Source: Ascoidea tarda (nom. inval.) (Eukaryota; Ascomycota; Saccharomycetes; Ascoideales; Ascoideaceae). From it: 31,883 nt of DNA. The notes beneath the pieces were generated by a model, which had not been told where the DNA came from, did no database searches, and saw only the letters and a program-made list of their open reading frames with translations. Where the stretch lies: contig JAKTTS010000136.1 of assembly GCA_030560485.1 (NCBI GenBank), positions 1 through 31,883 of the forward strand, written 5' to 3'. This document shows positions 1-8,990 of the stretch, piece by piece. A program made the translations under genes and the position numbers. Numbering within the stretch: the stretch's first letter is position 1; each line of letters opens with the position of its first letter.

Positions 1-55
<55 letters not shown>
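1..55 (+). repeat. (AAT)n microsatellite coding an Asn run in APN2
   Basis: About 18 perfect AAT units run from the window edge, in frame with APN2, and encode poly-Asn. The true length is unknown because the tract crosses the edge. Confidence 0.9.
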
Positions 56-57
<2 letters not shown>

Positions 58-748
58 TAAAAATGGTGAAAATGATGGTATTTTTGTAGTTGACAATATT
101 GAAAATGATAGTACTAGCAATGCTGATGATAAGATTATTAAAACAAATGGAAAACTCCAATCAAATACACTAGCATTAAATTCAATCAATAAGTTCAATG
201 CATCACAGCCAAAAAGAAAGTATGTCTATGTGAGTAGAAAGTCAACAAATAATATTGGCATTAATAAAAGTAAATCTTCATATTTAGATAAAAAGACAAC
301 AGTTCAAAAGAAAAACAAACGACAAAAACCTATTGAAAGCTTCTTCAAGCCCATTTCGAAAATTAAGGAAATACAACAACAGAATGATAACTCATTGTTT
401 ATGAAAGATCCTTTGGCAAATAGTAATTATAAAATAGAATTCATTGATATGACTAACGATGAAGAAGATAAGGTCGACTCATCCATCAATCTAAATAAAG
501 CTGAAAACAAGTCGGATAGTTCTAATCAATCTCAAAAATCATTCAATATGAATACGAAAGAGGTTTTTGAAGGTGTTTATGGCAAACCTCCTGTGTGCAA
601 ACACAATGATGAATGTGTTTTAAAAACTTGTAAGAACACCAAAAACAAAGGCAAGAAATTTTGGTGCTGTAGTAGAACTTCCAATGTGAAAAACCACAGT
701 GAGATTCATCCTGATATTAATTGTGGATTTTTCAAATGGGTGAATTAG
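2..748 (+). CDS. APN2: AP endonuclease 2 (Apn2), C-terminal part; 5' end outside window
   Basis: The frame is open from base 2 and encodes the last 248 residues; the nuclease domain lies off the left edge. It begins with an Asn run, then an acidic low-complexity linker. Next comes a basic patch followed by a PCNA-interacting (PIP) motif, QKPIESFF. The last ~50 residues (about 593-745) form a GRF-type zinc finger: a Cys-Lys-His start near PPVCKH, further Cys residues, GKKFWCC, and a final CGFFKW. A PIP box followed by a C-terminal GRF finger is the known architecture of fungal and animal Apn2/APE2, which removes 3' blocks and cleaves abasic sites in base-excision repair; the finger binds single-stranded DNA. 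No methionine in this stretch should be taken as the start. It is convergent with POP8, 73 bp away. The identity rests on the tail only. Confidence 0.85.
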
Positions 749-821
749 ACGTTTAGGTTCTTTTTTTTTTCTGTATTTTATCGTGTTTTGTTTTTAGAAG
801 GTTTCTATTGTATTTTATCAG

Positions 822-1367
822 TCATTCATTTATTATAAAATTTTGTGTTTGATTTGTGATGTTAATATTGGCTGATTTGGTTATTTCTTCGAGATTATTT
901 GTTTCATTAACCATTTTCATACTAGCATAGACCTTTTCATCTGTCACTTCGTTTAAACCCAAAAAATCCAATTCAAATGTAGAGGACATTATGGAGTTTA
1001 GAAAGAGTAACTTGTCATCTTTATGAATTCTAATGAACAAAAGGTAGGAATTAGGCGAGTTTATAACTTTCAAATAATCAATTGGGGTTGATTCTCCCAT
1101 TACACCAAAAAACTTCTTCAATATTTTTGATATCAAAGTTCTCCATGATATGTAATCCATTGTTTCTAAAATTTTTTTTTGTAAAGCTTCATTATTTCGA
1201 TGTTTCGGTGAAATGATTCTGCAAATATATAAAATGTTAGTTTTTGAGCAAAAGAACAATCAGTTTCGTGTGCACACAGGGAAAACATACAATTGAATGG
1301 TCAAGTACCACCACTCCAGACCTTCATCTTCTATCTCAAAACCATCCAAGGAAACAAAAGCACTCAT
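822..1367 (-). CDS. POP8: RNase P/RNase MRP protein subunit Pop8, two exons
   Basis: Exon 1 is 1367-1291 and exon 2 is 1218-822, joined across a 72-nt intron, giving 157 residues. Exon 1 starts MSAFVSLDGF and ends ...EWWYLTIQ; the split codon makes Leu, and exon 2 continues IISPKHR. The conserved block reads ISWRTLISKILKKFFGVMGE, then IDYLKV, then LLFIRIHKDD. From memory this matches S. cerevisiae Pop8 (EWQYFKLSI; MTWRQWL...LKRSYGIFGE; AYIRVNHAD). Pop8 is a small essential protein of nuclear RNase P and RNase MRP, which process pre-tRNA 5' ends and pre-rRNA/mRNA substrates. Reading exon 2 alone would give a false start in intron sequence. The 157-residue length is close to the yeast protein (about 133). 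Neighbours are convergent APN2 and a degenerate LINE upstream. Confidence 0.8.
1219..1290 (-). other. Spliceosomal intron in POP8
   Basis: On the minus strand the donor is GTATGT (1290-1285), the branch region is AAAAACTAACA, and the acceptor is TTTGCAG ending at 1219. All three match yeast consensus signals. Removing the 72 nt restores one frame across a block that resembles Pop8. It is the only intron I could support in the window. Confidence 0.85.
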
Positions 1368-1539
1368 CTTCAGCAAATTCAACAAGTGTTTCACTGTTGA
1401 GGCCTCGAAACTTTAGAAATTGGTTTTGTAGAATCCTGTCATGATATGTGTTTTTCGCGGAAATAATAAGAATCAGTGAGTTGCCTGATTGAGCAGTTAT
1501 CATATCGCGAAGATAATCCAGCACCACCAGAAGCTTATT

Positions 1540-1904
1540 TTACAAGAATTGGCTTTATGGAAATCGCCACATCGAGTTCGAACACAAGACCCATTTCCCG
1601 ACAGGTGCCGACTAATAAACAACACCGTAGAGATCCCCAATACGTGTGTTCTAGCAGTTATTTTCAAAAAAAAAAAAATTTCCAGTGGGCTGCTGGTTAT
1701 TTAAACAAAAAACTTTGTGTGTGTAACAGCCCATCTCCTACAATATATCATTATCTCATTAAATGCCTGCACAATGAGAGAGCAAGAACTTTCGCAGGAA
1801 TAAGCCCTCAGGAACTTGGTTCAGAGAGGCCTACCCAACTTAAGCAACTTTTAGGTACAAGAAAAGGATTCAAAATCTTGGTTACTTTTTTAGAGAAGGC
1901 ATGA
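1540..1904 (+). mobile_element. Degenerate 3' end of a LINE (non-LTR retrotransposon) ORF
   Basis: A frame ending at 1904 encodes the cysteine motif LCVCNSPSPTIYHYLIKC (C-x-C...H...C), then LHNERARTFAGIS and a helix-rich tail ending LVTFLEKA. A CxC/CxxC...H...C knuckle followed by about 50 residues with a conserved '...FL' end is typical of the C-terminus of fungal LINE reverse transcriptase ORFs (Tad1/L1-like). Upstream the reading appears to shift frame around an A-run near 1666-1678, and no reverse-transcriptase core is visible, so only a 5'-truncated, decayed piece remains. It sits between POP8 and the DUF4336 gene. The alternative is an unrelated chance ORF; the spacing of the Cys/His residues argues against this but is not decisive. 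Confidence 0.45.
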
Positions 1905-2107
1905 GACCTCAATTCTTAAGATCCTAAACTTTTCTCTATCTGATTTGTGTATGTTTTCCCCTGTAAGTTCAGGGTTTCCTACACCTCGCTTAGAATTAAG
2001 AAGTGGGTTTTGGTTATTCTTAAACAACAGTTTATAGCTACTATATAGGTCTACGAGTTCCACACGGCTGGCTCGCGGTCACGGAATATTAATAATAATT
2101 CAAGCCA

Positions 2108-2177
2108 GACTACGACACCGGACTACGCAAACGGAAGATTATTCCATCGGACTATTACTCCACATTCTCCGACTACG
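2108..2177 (+). promoter_or_regulatory. Cluster of GACTACG-type direct repeats (possible binding sites)
   Basis: GACTACG occurs at 2108-2114, 2121-2127 and 2171-2177, with GACTATT at 2150-2156. Two of the copies are preceded by CG (CGGACTA), and CGG triplets are typical of Zn2Cys6 activator sites. The function is inferred. Confidence 0.35.
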
Positions 2178-2337
2178 AACCTGATCCCGTTAGCACAGAA
2201 ACTGCAGCTGATGTTGGCATTTCTATTGTTTGTGCTTACTAAGCCGTGCACAACGACTCCGCCGAGAGCTCCTTGCTCCGGTTAAAACAGGTCTTATTTG
2301 TTTTTGGCCTTGTCTTGGAATAATCACTTTTTTCTGG

Positions 2338-2346
2338 TATAAATAC
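2338..2346 (+). promoter_or_regulatory. TATA box of the DUF4336 gene
   Basis: TATAAATAC lies about 150 bp upstream of the ATG at 2490, within the normal yeast TATA-to-start range. Confidence 0.55.
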
Positions 2347-2383
2347 TGGATCTACTCGATTACATTGCTATTAGTTTTATCCA

Positions 2384-2475
2384 TTCAATTCAATTCAATT
2401 CAATTCAATTCAATTCAATTCATCCCAATTCAATTCAATTCATCCCAATTCAATTCGACTCTACTCAATTCAATT
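2384..2475 (+). repeat. (TTCAA)n microsatellite in the 5' leader of the DUF4336 gene
   Basis: About 15 pentamer units of TTCAA, interrupted twice by a CATCCCAA variant, end 14 bp before the start codon. They probably lie in the 5' untranslated region downstream of the TATA box. Confidence 0.85.
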
Positions 2476-2489
2476 GTATTATATTCACA

Positions 2490-3449
2490 ATGGTAGGATA
2501 TCCCCAAGTTCTTGGGGGCGTTACCAGAAAACTCTCTGATTCAGTCACCATTCATTCAACTCCATTCAAGAGAGCAAACTATTTCAACTTCGGTGCTAGA
2601 ATGGCTATTCTTGAATTAAATAAATCTGATGAGTATGTTATTTGGTCTCCATTACCAATGTCTGAGGAATTTAGAAACTGTTTGAAATACTCTGGTATCA
2701 ATAAAGAAAACGACAATGTCATCAATGATGATAACTTTAGTCAATTTAATAATAAAGTTGTTGCCATTATTGTTCCCGATAATGAACATTTATTATCTAT
2801 TCGCCAAAACTTAAAGGGCAAATTCTTTCCAAATTCAAAGGTCATTGGTATGAACGATTTAAAGAATCTATCAAATAATGATCTTAACTTGATCGACATT
2901 AAATTTGACTCTAATTTAGCCAATAAGATTGTCAAAAGAGATCAATTAAGAACCGATTTAAATATTTCAAATGAAAATATAATAAATGATTTAGAGTTTA
3001 TCTATCTTAATGGTCACGAAAACAAAGAATTGCTCATGTTACACAAATCTTCAAGGACTTTATTTCAAGCTGATTTATTATTTAACATCGAAAGCAAATA
3101 CAGTGAACAATATTCATACAATTTGTCAACCAGTCCATTTTTTTCATCTAATAACAAAGATCATTTCTTTATTTATCCAAAATCACCTTTAAACGATAAC
3201 TTTACCAATCATAATCCCAACTCTTATTCCAGTTTCTTGACAAGGTTTTTGCAACCAAATTCTTCATTGTTCAAGAACATTTTTGTAAAAAAATTATTGT
3301 TTCCAATCAAATCCGAAAACAATAAACTTGCAATTAAACAAATTTATGATAATTGGAATTTTGATAATATAGTTTTATGTCATGGTAATGTCATTGAAAA
3401 AACAGGTAGAGATGTATTTTTCAATGTTTTCAACGACTATTTGAAATAA
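2490..3449 (+). CDS. DUF4336-family protein (metallo-beta-lactamase-like fold), uncharacterised
   Basis: The product is 319 residues. The N-terminus has GGVTRKLSDSVTIHSTPFKR followed by FGARMAILEL and VIWSPLPMSEEF, the family's opening strand-rich block. The C-terminus has the closing signature DNWNFDNIVLCHGNVIE...GRDVF. This N/C pair is typical of fungal and bacterial DUF4336 proteins, which are related to metallo-beta-lactamases but lack the full HxHxDH metal site. I see no HxHxDH here, and the only candidate ligand is the His of CHGN. A possible low-complexity, Asn-rich middle (about residues 200-245) looks lineage-specific. No function is established for the family in yeasts. The ATG at 2490 is the first in frame and is preceded by a TATA box and a pentamer repeat. 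Confidence 0.75.
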   Translation: MVGYPQVLGGVTRKLSDSVTIHSTPFKRANYFNFGARMAILELNKSDEYVIWSPLPMSEEFRNCLKYSGINKENDNVINDDNFSQFNNKVVAIIVPDNEHLLSIRQNLKGKFFPNSKVIGMNDLKNLSNNDLNLIDIKFDSNLANKIVKRDQLRTDLNISNENIINDLEFIYLNGHENKELLMLHKSSRTLFQADLLFNIESKYSEQYSYNLSTSPFFSSNNKDHFFIYPKSPLNDNFTNHNPNSYSSFLTRFLQPNSSLFKNIFVKKLLFPIKSENNKLAIKQIYDNWNFDNIVLCHGNVIEKTGRDVFFNVFNDYLK

Positions 3450-3560
3450 TAAGTATAATAATAAGTATCATAATAAGTATCATAATAAGTATAATAAGTA
3501 TAATAAGTATAATAAGTATAATAAGTATAATAAGTATAATTAGCGTAATAAATAAATATT
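3446..3560 (+). repeat. 9-bp AATAAGTAT tandem repeat at the stop codon and 3' end
   Basis: Units of AATAAGTAT, with ATAATA variants, begin at the stop codon of the DUF4336 gene and continue for about 100 bp. Every unit carries TAA, so slippage would not extend the protein. The tract may influence 3'-end formation. Confidence 0.8.
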
Positions 3561-3980
3561 TAATATAAGTGCTCTTTTTTTACCGTTTTTCTTGAATTTC
3601 GATTTTTGTAGTTTTTATCGTTGTATACACTTTAAATCAGCATTTCTCTTTTCAGGACATAAAAAAATAAGGAACAAAAAACTCAATTGCACCATTGATT
3701 TGTAATATAATAAATATTGAATTCAAAAAAAGTTTTGTTTGGTCTCTTTATTATTACATTTAATACTCTACTTAAAACCACCACTCTTGCATCTAGTTTT
3801 GACCATAAGATCAATTATGAAGTCTTAATACTCAGAAGAATAATAATTGTATTATTATTAATTCATTCAGGTCATTATTATCTGAGAATTTAACTACTTA
3901 GAATCATTTGAGGCTCTTTTTCTGGATCAATCTTTGGATAAAATTTTATTGAATTCAGATTAGTATTCCAAATTGAATAA
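3561..3980. other. Intergenic, AT-rich, no gene seen
   Basis: No open frame of interest and no RNA gene was recognised. The last part (about 3860-3980) may include decayed upstream sequence of the neighbouring LRR pseudogene: a stretch near 3870-3895 resembles one near 5490-5515 upstream of the intact LRR gene. Confidence 0.4.
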
Positions 3981-3984
3981 TCCT

Positions 3985-5080
3985 AAAAAAATTAAAACCG
4001 CTAAACTTGGAAGATAATAAGATTACTAAAATTAAAGAGTTATCAAAGTTTAGAAAATTTAAATTTAACCGATAATAATGTTTATTAAACTGGAAATTTA
4101 TCTAATTTAATTAATTTGGAATATTTGTATTTGAGATATAATGATATTGATGAAACGGAAAATTTATCCAATCTAAAAATCTAAAAGTATTGGAATTGGA
4201 TGGATGTCGTAGTTTGAGTAAATTAAGTGTGTTGAATGAATCAAATAACTTGAAAGAATTAAATAACTTGAACGAATTGTGTCATACTCCTAATCTTAGA
4301 TATTTAGATTTATCAGTTAATAGAATGAAATATTCCAATTCATTTTTGGATTTTCATAAACTTGAAACGTTACATTTATCCTTTAATCTATTTAAAAAAT
4401 TTCATTTAAATAAAAATTTCAAGAATCTTACGTATTTAGATTTATTCAATAGTAAAATCAATGGGTTTATCATTGATAACCAATATGTTTTTTTTTCATT
4501 AAAAATTTTGATTTTAGATAGTAATAATTTAAATGAGTTTAACAAATTCACCTTTCTTGAAGAATTGGTTTTGGGCAGAAATAAAATAAGCCAAATTAAT
4601 GACATGGTTGACTTCAAATCACTAAATAGACTAAAAATATTATATTTATCAAAAAATTAAATTAAACCAGTCACACAAAATACATTTGACAAGCTTGATC
4701 AATTGCGAAAACTTTATTTAGAAAAAAAATTGTTGGAAATGTTTGAAATTAACAATTCTTTAAGAGATCTAACTCATTTATATTTGGGGTCAAATAAATT
4801 GAAAAAGATTGATCTAGTGGAAATTAACAAACCAAAATCAAAATGCTACTTACCCAAAATTGAATGTTTAAAGATAAGTCACAACCAGGTAGAAAGTGTT
4901 GAATGGTTAAAAGATGTATCAGAGAACTTGGTAGATCTAAGGCTAGAAGGCTATAGATTAAAAAAATTCAGAAATTTTGAAAATTTAAGGAAACTAAACT
5001 TTTTTGAGTTGTTGTATAATCAATTGGAAGGGAAGGAAAACTTAAAGCTTTTATTTGTATGTTCCAAATGTAGTTCGTGA
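3985..5080 (+). pseudogene. Leucine-rich-repeat gene remnant A (3' part of family member)
   Basis: Translation in shifting frames gives repeated LxxLxLxxNxI units: LEDNKITKIKELSK near 4005, LENLNLTDNNV near 4050, LEYLYLRYNDI near 4120, then a long LRR frame from 4181. The frame 4190-5080 is interrupted by one TAA at 4658-4660, where the paralog has Lys (YLSKN*IKPV versus DLSRNKIKSI). A one-base shortfall in the A-run near 4175-4179 shifts the frame upstream of 4181, and at least one further shift and stop lie before that. The C-terminal part (YLPKIECLKISHN, VEWLKDVSENLVDLRL) is clearly paralogous to residues ~720-770 of the intact gene at 5705. No F-box-like N-terminus was found. It is a decayed tandem paralog. 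Confidence 0.8.
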
Positions 5081-5704
5081 TGGTAATCCTTCTAAAATAT
5101 CAAAAGAACAGAAAATGGTTGAAAAATCCCAATAAGATTTGTCAAGCATACCAACGCATATTGTATGCAAAATAAATATAAAACATATGAATACATTAAA
5201 ACGCATGCTGATTTGCGCATAATACATAAACAATCACCGTTGGCATATGAACCGAAATTCTGTAGACTATATTTCGCAACTTTTTTGAGTCTATTCAGTC
5301 TTTGAAAATAACTTGATGGATTCCTTTCATAAAACATTGTTTAATGATGAAAGTTGTTACTGGATCTGAAATAAAGCTTATGTCTCACAGGTTTCCATAA
5401 CAGCTTTACCCAGCTCTTAATTCATAGCAGTAGTCACTAGCAAATTTTATGAGTTCAAATTAAATAGAACAAAAAACTTTTCATCATCAGGCCATTACTA
5501 TCTACAATCCTGATAAAAATGAATCAGTCGTTTAGCACATAAAAGATCATAATAACCGTTTGATTGACTTCAAAACTACATCGGCCAACTAATAAACCAA
5601 GACAGAAAAAAATGGGATTGTGCTGAATGATGATTAAATCTAGCATCCAGTTCAAACAAACTATTATGTTTTTGTAATAACACCTTTGTTGGGCTCCATT
5701 TAGA
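5081..5704. other. Intergenic, no gene seen
   Basis: The stretch is AT-rich and separates LRR remnant A from the intact LRR gene. The short ORFs on the minus strand (5051-5337) have no recognisable composition or motif and are not annotated. Confidence 0.5.
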
Positions 5705-8101
5705 ATGAATTTATCAAATATCTCTGGTTTTTATTTCCGATTTTTTGTTTCACACCGCTTAAAACGTGATGAATTTCATTTATGTATAAGAATGAATTCA
5801 CTTGAAATACACTCAAAAAAAACAACATCTCAAAGATTCATTATTAATGCAACAATGGAAACTAGACTCAGTAAAAAGAACTATTATAATGAAAACAAAT
5901 CGGTTAACTTATCTATTAAATTTGAAATAGGCTCCCAAACAAGTCTACATGATTTGCCCTTTTATTTTATTAAAAGCATCCTTTCCTTCTTACCTATGGA
6001 TAAACTTTGGTTATTCACATTACATGATAATGAATTGATCAAGTATATATCACTATCATTGTTTTTCAATTCAGTGAGTTTTAAATACTTTCAACAAAAT
6101 ATGTTTCTGGCACATGAAAAGTATTTACGTATTGATTTATTGTGCATAAACCTGTTTGATAGCCGGTCGTTAAATCATTTAGAAAACTTGTTTGTGACTG
6201 ATAAAGATATGGAGTGCAATATTGAAAACCTCGAAAATCTTTTGTTATTGAAAGCAAAAATAAAAAGAATTTCTTTGATAGTATATGATGAATATAGCTG
6301 GTCAGCAAAAGTGAGAAAATTCTTGAAATTGTTAATATCAGACGATCTAACCAGTTTAACGTCGTTTAATTTATTTTCTTTTATTTTCAATCTGCCTTAT
6401 GCTTCAAAAGATATTTTATTTAACATTAATCAATGTAGTGATTTGGTTAATCTTAAGGAGTTGGATTTATCATTTTCTGCGCTAGTATCAATGGAAAATA
6501 TATTTCATATAATAGACCCACGGGAATTGGATTCAAACAAAAGCAATAAAATCGGAAGATTATTTTATTCGAAAAATTTAGAAATATTGCGCTTAAATTC
6601 AAATGGAATTAGCCAAATTGAAAATCTATCTCATTTGATAAATTTAAAATGCTTAAATTTATCAGAAAATAGAATTTGTGCGATCGAAAACTTATCCAAT
6701 TTAGTTAACCTAACAGGTTTAGATTTATCGATAAATAAGATTGATAAAATTGAAAATTTGTCTGGTTTGATTAGTCTAACGAATTTAAATTTGTCCTCAA
6801 ATAATATTGATAAAATTGAAAACTTGTCTAAATTAATCAATCTAAAAATTTTAAATCTATCTCGTAATAGAATTGATTCGATCCAAGCTCTATCTGATTT
6901 GGTCAATTTGATCAATTTAAATCTTTCATTTAATTTTGTTGTAGAATTAAATTACTTGTGTGGTCTCATACATTTAAAGGATTTAAATATATCATATAAT
7001 GGAATTATAAAAGTTGAATATAATTTAGATTTGGAAAAGTTAAAAAATTTAAATCTTTCACACAATAAACTTGCCAAAATTGAAAACATATCAAAATTGA
7101 AAAACTTAGAATATTTAAATCTTTCATATAACGATATTACCAAAATTGAAAACATATCTAGTTTGGTTAGTCTAAAATATATCAATTTGAAAAAAAATAC
7201 AATCAATAAGATTGAAAATCTATCTAATTTAAAAAATTTGAAAACAATAATTTTACTGAAGGCTTATATTTTGGGGGATATCAACGATTCTAGTGAGTTA
7301 ACCAATTCAAGGAATCTTAAAGATCTAGACTTATCTGAAAATGGAATAAAATCTGTTGGTTTATTGCTGAGTTTTAATCAACTAAAGTTTTTAAAATTAA
7401 ATTTTAATTCAATAGAACGTTTTTATCTAAGTCAGAATTTGAAAAGGCTCAGATTTTTGGACTTAGGCAGTAATATGATTGGAAATTTTATTGTTGATAA
7501 CGATTTGGATTTTCTGTTATTGAAGACACTAGATATTAGTTTAAATAAAATAAGGAAATTAAATAAATTAAATAAACTTCTAAATCTTGAAGAGTTGAAT
7601 TTGTCCTCAAATGAAATTAGTGAAATTGATGAAGCTGGTTTTGAGGCATTAAAAAAACTAAAAACATTGGATTTGTCAAGAAATAAAATCAAGTCTATTA
7701 ATAGTAATATATTTAGTCAACTTGATCAAATATGCAAAATAAATTTAAAAAATAATTTAATAAGAAGATTTGAAATTTCGGAAATTTGTTTCCAGAATTT
7801 ATTAAGCTTAAAATTGTCTTTCAATCGACTCGAAGAGGTTGTTTTTATTAATGACCAATTCAACTCAAAAAATTATTTGCCTAAACTTGAACATTTATAT
7901 TTGGAACACAATAAACTAAAAGATGTAGAGTGGTTAAAAAATTTATCAAGCAAATTAACAACTCTCGATTTGAATAACAATAAATTGAAAAAATTTGGAG
8001 ATTTTAAAAATTTAAAAGGTACACAACATCTTATTCTATTTGAAAATAACATAATCGAAAAAAACGAATGTTTCAAACTTTATCCAAATGTTCTTTTTTA
8101 G
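5705..8101 (+). CDS. Intact F-box-like protein with ~22 SDS22-type leucine-rich repeats
   Basis: The product is 798 residues. Residues ~80-122 (LHDLPFYFIKSILSFLPMDK, then LWLFTLHDNELIKYI) have the LP...IL.FLP...L pattern of an F-box. From ~residue 245 to the end there are about 22 leucine-rich repeats, mostly 22 residues long, of the form LxxLxLSxNxIxKIENLSxLxN. This is the SDS22-like class, which folds into a curved protein-binding surface. F-box plus LRR suggests a substrate adaptor for an SCF ubiquitin ligase; this is inference, and no Skp1 contact can be proved here. No signal peptide or membrane segment is seen. Met1, Met30 and Met51 are all possible starts; the first ~50 residues are unlike the rest, so a downstream start is plausible. 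Six in-frame CTG codons are present, two at repeat positions that are Ser in other repeats. It is the only intact member of a local cluster and resembles the Candida IFA-type LRR family. Confidence 0.8.
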   Translation: MNLSNISGFYFRFFVSHRLKRDEFHLCIRMNSLEIHSKKTTSQRFIINATMETRLSKKNYYNENKSVNLSIKFEIGSQTSLHDLPFYFIKSILSFLPMDKLWLFTLHDNELIKYISLSLFFNSVSFKYFQQNMFLAHEKYLRIDLLCINLFDSRSLNHLENLFVTDKDMECNIENLENLLLLKAKIKRISLIVYDEYSWSAKVRKFLKLLISDDLTSLTSFNLFSFIFNLPYASKDILFNINQCSDLVNLKELDLSFSALVSMENIFHIIDPRELDSNKSNKIGRLFYSKNLEILRLNSNGISQIENLSHLINLKCLNLSENRICAIENLSNLVNLTGLDLSINKIDKIENLSGLISLTNLNLSSNNIDKIENLSKLINLKILNLSRNRIDSIQALSDLVNLINLNLSFNFVVELNYLCGLIHLKDLNISYNGIIKVEYNLDLEKLKNLNLSHNKLAKIENISKLKNLEYLNLSYNDITKIENISSLVSLKYINLKKNTINKIENLSNLKNLKTIILLKAYILGDINDSSELTNSRNLKDLDLSENGIKSVGLLLSFNQLKFLKLNFNSIERFYLSQNLKRLRFLDLGSNMIGNFIVDNDLDFLLLKTLDISLNKIRKLNKLNKLLNLEELNLSSNEISEIDEAGFEALKKLKTLDLSRNKIKSINSNIFSQLDQICKINLKNNLIRRFEISEICFQNLLSLKLSFNRLEEVVFINDQFNSKNYLPKLEHLYLEHNKLKDVEWLKNLSSKLTTLDLNNNKLKKFGDFKNLKGTQHLILFENNIIEKNECFKLYPNVLF

Positions 8102-8439
8102 TTTAATGTCCAAAGAATTGGATAAACCTTTAATGGTTTGAATCAATTACAGTTATGATTGAACTAGTTGTTGAATCTCAATTTAAACAAATTACTAAAA
8201 ACACTCAGTTTTTTATGGACTTAAATCCCAACATAATGCCCACTTTATTTTGATTTGAAGATTTATTTGAATATTTATTTGAATATTAAAATTGGTTCGC
8301 TTAAAATTTATCTTTATATAACAAAATTTCAATTTTGATGAAACACTTTGATCGGAAGAATAAATAGGATATTGGGTTGAAATCGAGACCAGTTATTCTC
8401 AATTTTCCTGGACAGTGGTGTATTTGTATATGAATCATT
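8102..8439. other. Intergenic, no gene seen
   Basis: This is AT-rich sequence between the intact LRR gene and the minus-strand LRR remnant. Nothing is recognised. Confidence 0.5.
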
Positions 8440-8990
8440 TTCTCAACCAACCAATTATTTCAAGTATTTGTATGATAAGAGCCGGTGATTGAAAAGCAGT
8501 TGGAAAGCCATGTGTTGTAAACTTATTATGTATTCGTTCAAATTTTCAATTTTCGGAATTTTTGTATTTGATATTACTAATTTGTTTAGATTAATAAATT
8601 CATCAAATTTTCCAATTGCAACTTCTTGTTCATGAGGAATTTCCAATATATCTGTAAACAGAATTTCTAAATTCTTCAAATTAAAATTTTTAAAAATGTT
8701 TTTATTAAATTTAAGAAAATAAGAATCATAAATCGGTTTAGCTTTAAGGAACTCTGAGAATGTTTTATTTTGTTTAAATTCCCTGACAGTTGATTTATAA
8801 TATGAAACATATCCACTTCCTTAAAATTCTACAAAAGTTTAATATTTCAAACTTAAATAGATGCAAATGATTAAAACGAATCTTTAAAAATGGTTATTTA
8901 CTATCAACCAACAGACTGGATAATAACACATCTTTGAATAATAATCCTGAAAGTTTAACCTAACTATTATCTGATAAGCCGAATAACCAC
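8440..8990 (-). pseudogene. F-box-like/LRR gene remnant C, inverted
   Basis: On the minus strand, starting near 8990, the translation LWLFGLSDN followed by LSGLLFKDV matches the F-box region of the intact gene (LWLFTLHDN, ISLSLFFNSV), with stops in between. A continuous frame from about 8800 to 8455 reads FSEFLKAKPIYDSYFLKF, then NLKNLEILFTDILEIP, then FINLNKLVISNTKIPKIENL. This is the linker plus the first one or two LRRs. Nothing of the later repeats remains, so it is a 3'-truncated, mutated copy in the opposite orientation to its neighbours. Confidence 0.65.

Larger units (their letters stand above)
1905..2489. promoter_or_regulatory. Intergenic/promoter region of the DUF4336 gene
   Basis: No gene is visible. 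The stretch 2040-2290 is GC-richer than its surroundings and carries repeated GACTACG/GACTATT words. It is followed by a TATA element and a pentanucleotide repeat just before the ATG at 2490. Confidence 0.6.

Noticed and set aside
1244-1444. 66-codon plus-strand ORF
   Set aside because: It overlaps POP8 exon 1 and intron in antisense and has no motif.
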